From Lewinellaceae bacterium (GTDB lineage: Bacteria > Bacteroidota > Bacteroidia > Chitinophagales > Saprospiraceae), in assembly GCA_024644235.1 (NCBI GenBank), contig JAHELJ010000001.1, forward strand, positions 175,556 to 239,555: a stretch of 64,000 bases of DNA, in the 5' to 3' direction. The notes under the pieces were generated by a model, which was not told the origin of the DNA, searched no databases, and saw only the letters and a program-made list of their open reading frames with translations. Of this stretch, positions 63,415 through 64,000 are shown piece by piece (positions within the stretch are counted from its first letter, which is position 1; every line of letters starts with the position of its first letter). A program made the translations under genes and the position numbers.

Positions 63415-63770
63415 CCTTCCGGAATAAAAGTGGAAGTATATTCTGCGACAGCCTTGATCTCTTCATCGGTAAGAATACCCTTGAAGGGTGTCATCAGTCC
63501 TTTTCCGTTGGTGATATGCAGAATTTTTTCATCCAGAGACATTTCAGATAGACCCAGATCCTTGGCACCATTCAATTCCAACTTGCCGTCGATCCCGTGA
63601 CAAGTAATGCAGTAAGTACGAAATATTTTCTGCCCATCGATAGCTGCTGCAGCTTCTTCGGCTGGATCTTCTGCTTCATTCGAATCTCCATTGCTGGATG
63701 TTGAATCGGAACCACAAGCTACTAGTACCAGCAGGAAACTGAGTAATAAAAAATTGATCGCTGAAGTCAT
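63411..63770 (-). CDS. Cytochrome c lipoprotein
   Basis: A 119-residue lipoprotein with a class I cytochrome c domain. The signal peptide ends with VLVAC, Cys19 as lipid site, then an acidic/Ser-rich linker (about 21-43). The heme-binding motif CITCH (Cys54, Cys57, His58) lies in FRTYCITCHGIDGK, and the distal Met ligand is in GKGLMTPFKG. The C-terminal helix LTDEEIKAVAEYTSTF is normal for small soluble cytochromes. It should carry electrons on the periplasmic or outer-membrane face; no oxidase genes are close. The frame is open from 63797, but ATG at 63770 gives the lipoprotein signal. anmK starts in an ATGA overlap with its stop. Confidence 0.9.
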   Translation of the reverse strand: MTSAINFLLLSFLLVLVACGSDSTSSNGDSNEAEDPAEEAAAAIDGQKIFRTYCITCHGIDGKLELNGAKDLGLSEMSLDEKILHITNGKGLMTPFKGILTDEEIKAVAEYTSTFIPEG

Positions 63771-63858
63771 ATAATCAGTGCATTTTAGGTCGACCAAGAT
63801 ACAATGTTTTTAATTCTTGTTTCTATTAGGAAGGGTTATGATTCATTACGATAAACGA

Positions 63859-64000
63859 TCATTGATACCCTTGAATGGAGTTAATCATCTCCATAAATTC
63901 AATCGAGATTCGTTCTACTGTATCAATATCCGTAGAGAAGATATTCGAAGCCAGCATATGTGAGCCAACTGATCCTAAAAGATGAATCTGCTTCAGTGCC
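63859..64000 (-). CDS. C-terminal end of an unidentified protein (partial, runs beyond window end)
   Basis: On the minus strand a frame is open from the window edge to a TGA at 63861-63859, encoding the last 46 residues, with segments HMLASNIFSTDIDTVERISI and MEMINSIQGYQ at the end. It looks like a helical C-terminus. The stretch is too short to name a family. The adjacent 90 bases up to the cytochrome gene hold nothing else recognisable. Confidence 0.5.
   Translation of the reverse strand, partial: ALKQIHLLGSVGSHMLASNIFSTDIDTVERISIEFMEMINSIQGYQ

Noticed and set aside
1-64000. CRISPR arrays, insertion sequences, tRNA or rRNA genes and attachment sites.
   Set aside because: No spaced direct repeats, transposase or integrase genes, terminal inverted repeats or tRNA-like sequences were recognised; absence by eye is not proof, but none can be supported.

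Overview
The window is a stretch of bacterial chromosome from a member of the Bacteroidota. Pointers are a type IX secretion/gliding gene set (porV, porU, a porP/sprF-family gene, gldJ), a fused lpxC-fabZ gene in a lipid A operon, T9SS-style C-terminal features on PorU, OmpA proteins with calcium-binding TSP3-like repeats, and several upstream regions that carry the Bacteroidota promoter signature (TTTG, then about 19 bases, then TAnnTTTG). The protein style resembles Saprospirales/Chitinophagales-like lineages, but that placement is inference. I see no insertion sequence, prophage, CRISPR array, rRNA or tRNA. Genes are dense, and many convergent neighbours overlap at their stop codons.

Layout. 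1-14.0 kb is a cell-surface/T9SS region: porV (cut by the window start), porU, a large YfhO-like membrane protein, a PorP/SprF-like protein, gldJ, murF, an arginase-fold protein that has lost its metal ligands, and an OmpA/TSP3 outer-membrane protein. 14.1-21.5 kb is mixed: pyruvate dehydrogenase E2, recR, an unusual two-part glycosyltransferase, an M20 amidohydrolase, a sigma-54 activator without a DNA-binding domain, and a LOG-family protein. 21.5-28.4 kb is a long minus-strand operon: hemC, an inactivated-looking DnaQ-type exonuclease, hemD, recN, a small conserved protein, fabI and an outer-membrane porin-like protein. 28.5-32.4 kb is the lipid A operon lpxD, lpxC-fabZ, lpxA, plus a lone ABC ATPase.

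32.4-56.7 kb holds housekeeping and envelope genes: a MerR regulator, gatB, an M23 peptidase, alaS, an alpha/beta hydrolase, the N-end-rule pair clpS-aat with a BCP-type peroxiredoxin, a DMT transporter/O-methyltransferase/FemAB-like operon, a BamA/TamA-like barrel, hemW, methylmalonyl-CoA mutase, membrane and glycosyltransferase genes, an M16 peptidase, galE, cysQ, yidD and ahcY. 56.7-57.3 kb is the one long non-coding stretch. It carries a good promoter, strong stems and a terminator, and looks like an unassigned structured RNA gene of roughly 375 nt. 57.3-64 kb has a GT4 glycosyltransferase, an OmpA-like protein, a serine hydrolase, an EF-G paralogue without the catalytic histidine, anmK split by a frameshift at a nine-A run, a cytochrome c lipoprotein and the end of one more gene.

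The most interesting items are the candidate structured RNA (56.88-57.27 kb), the anmK frameshift at a sequence that matches a known minus-1 slippery heptamer, a run of conserved genes whose catalytic residues are gone (arginase-like, DnaQ-like, EF-G-like), and the fused glycosyltransferase with an eroded sugar-phosphate transferase domain. Everything here was read by eye. No database search or folding program was run.
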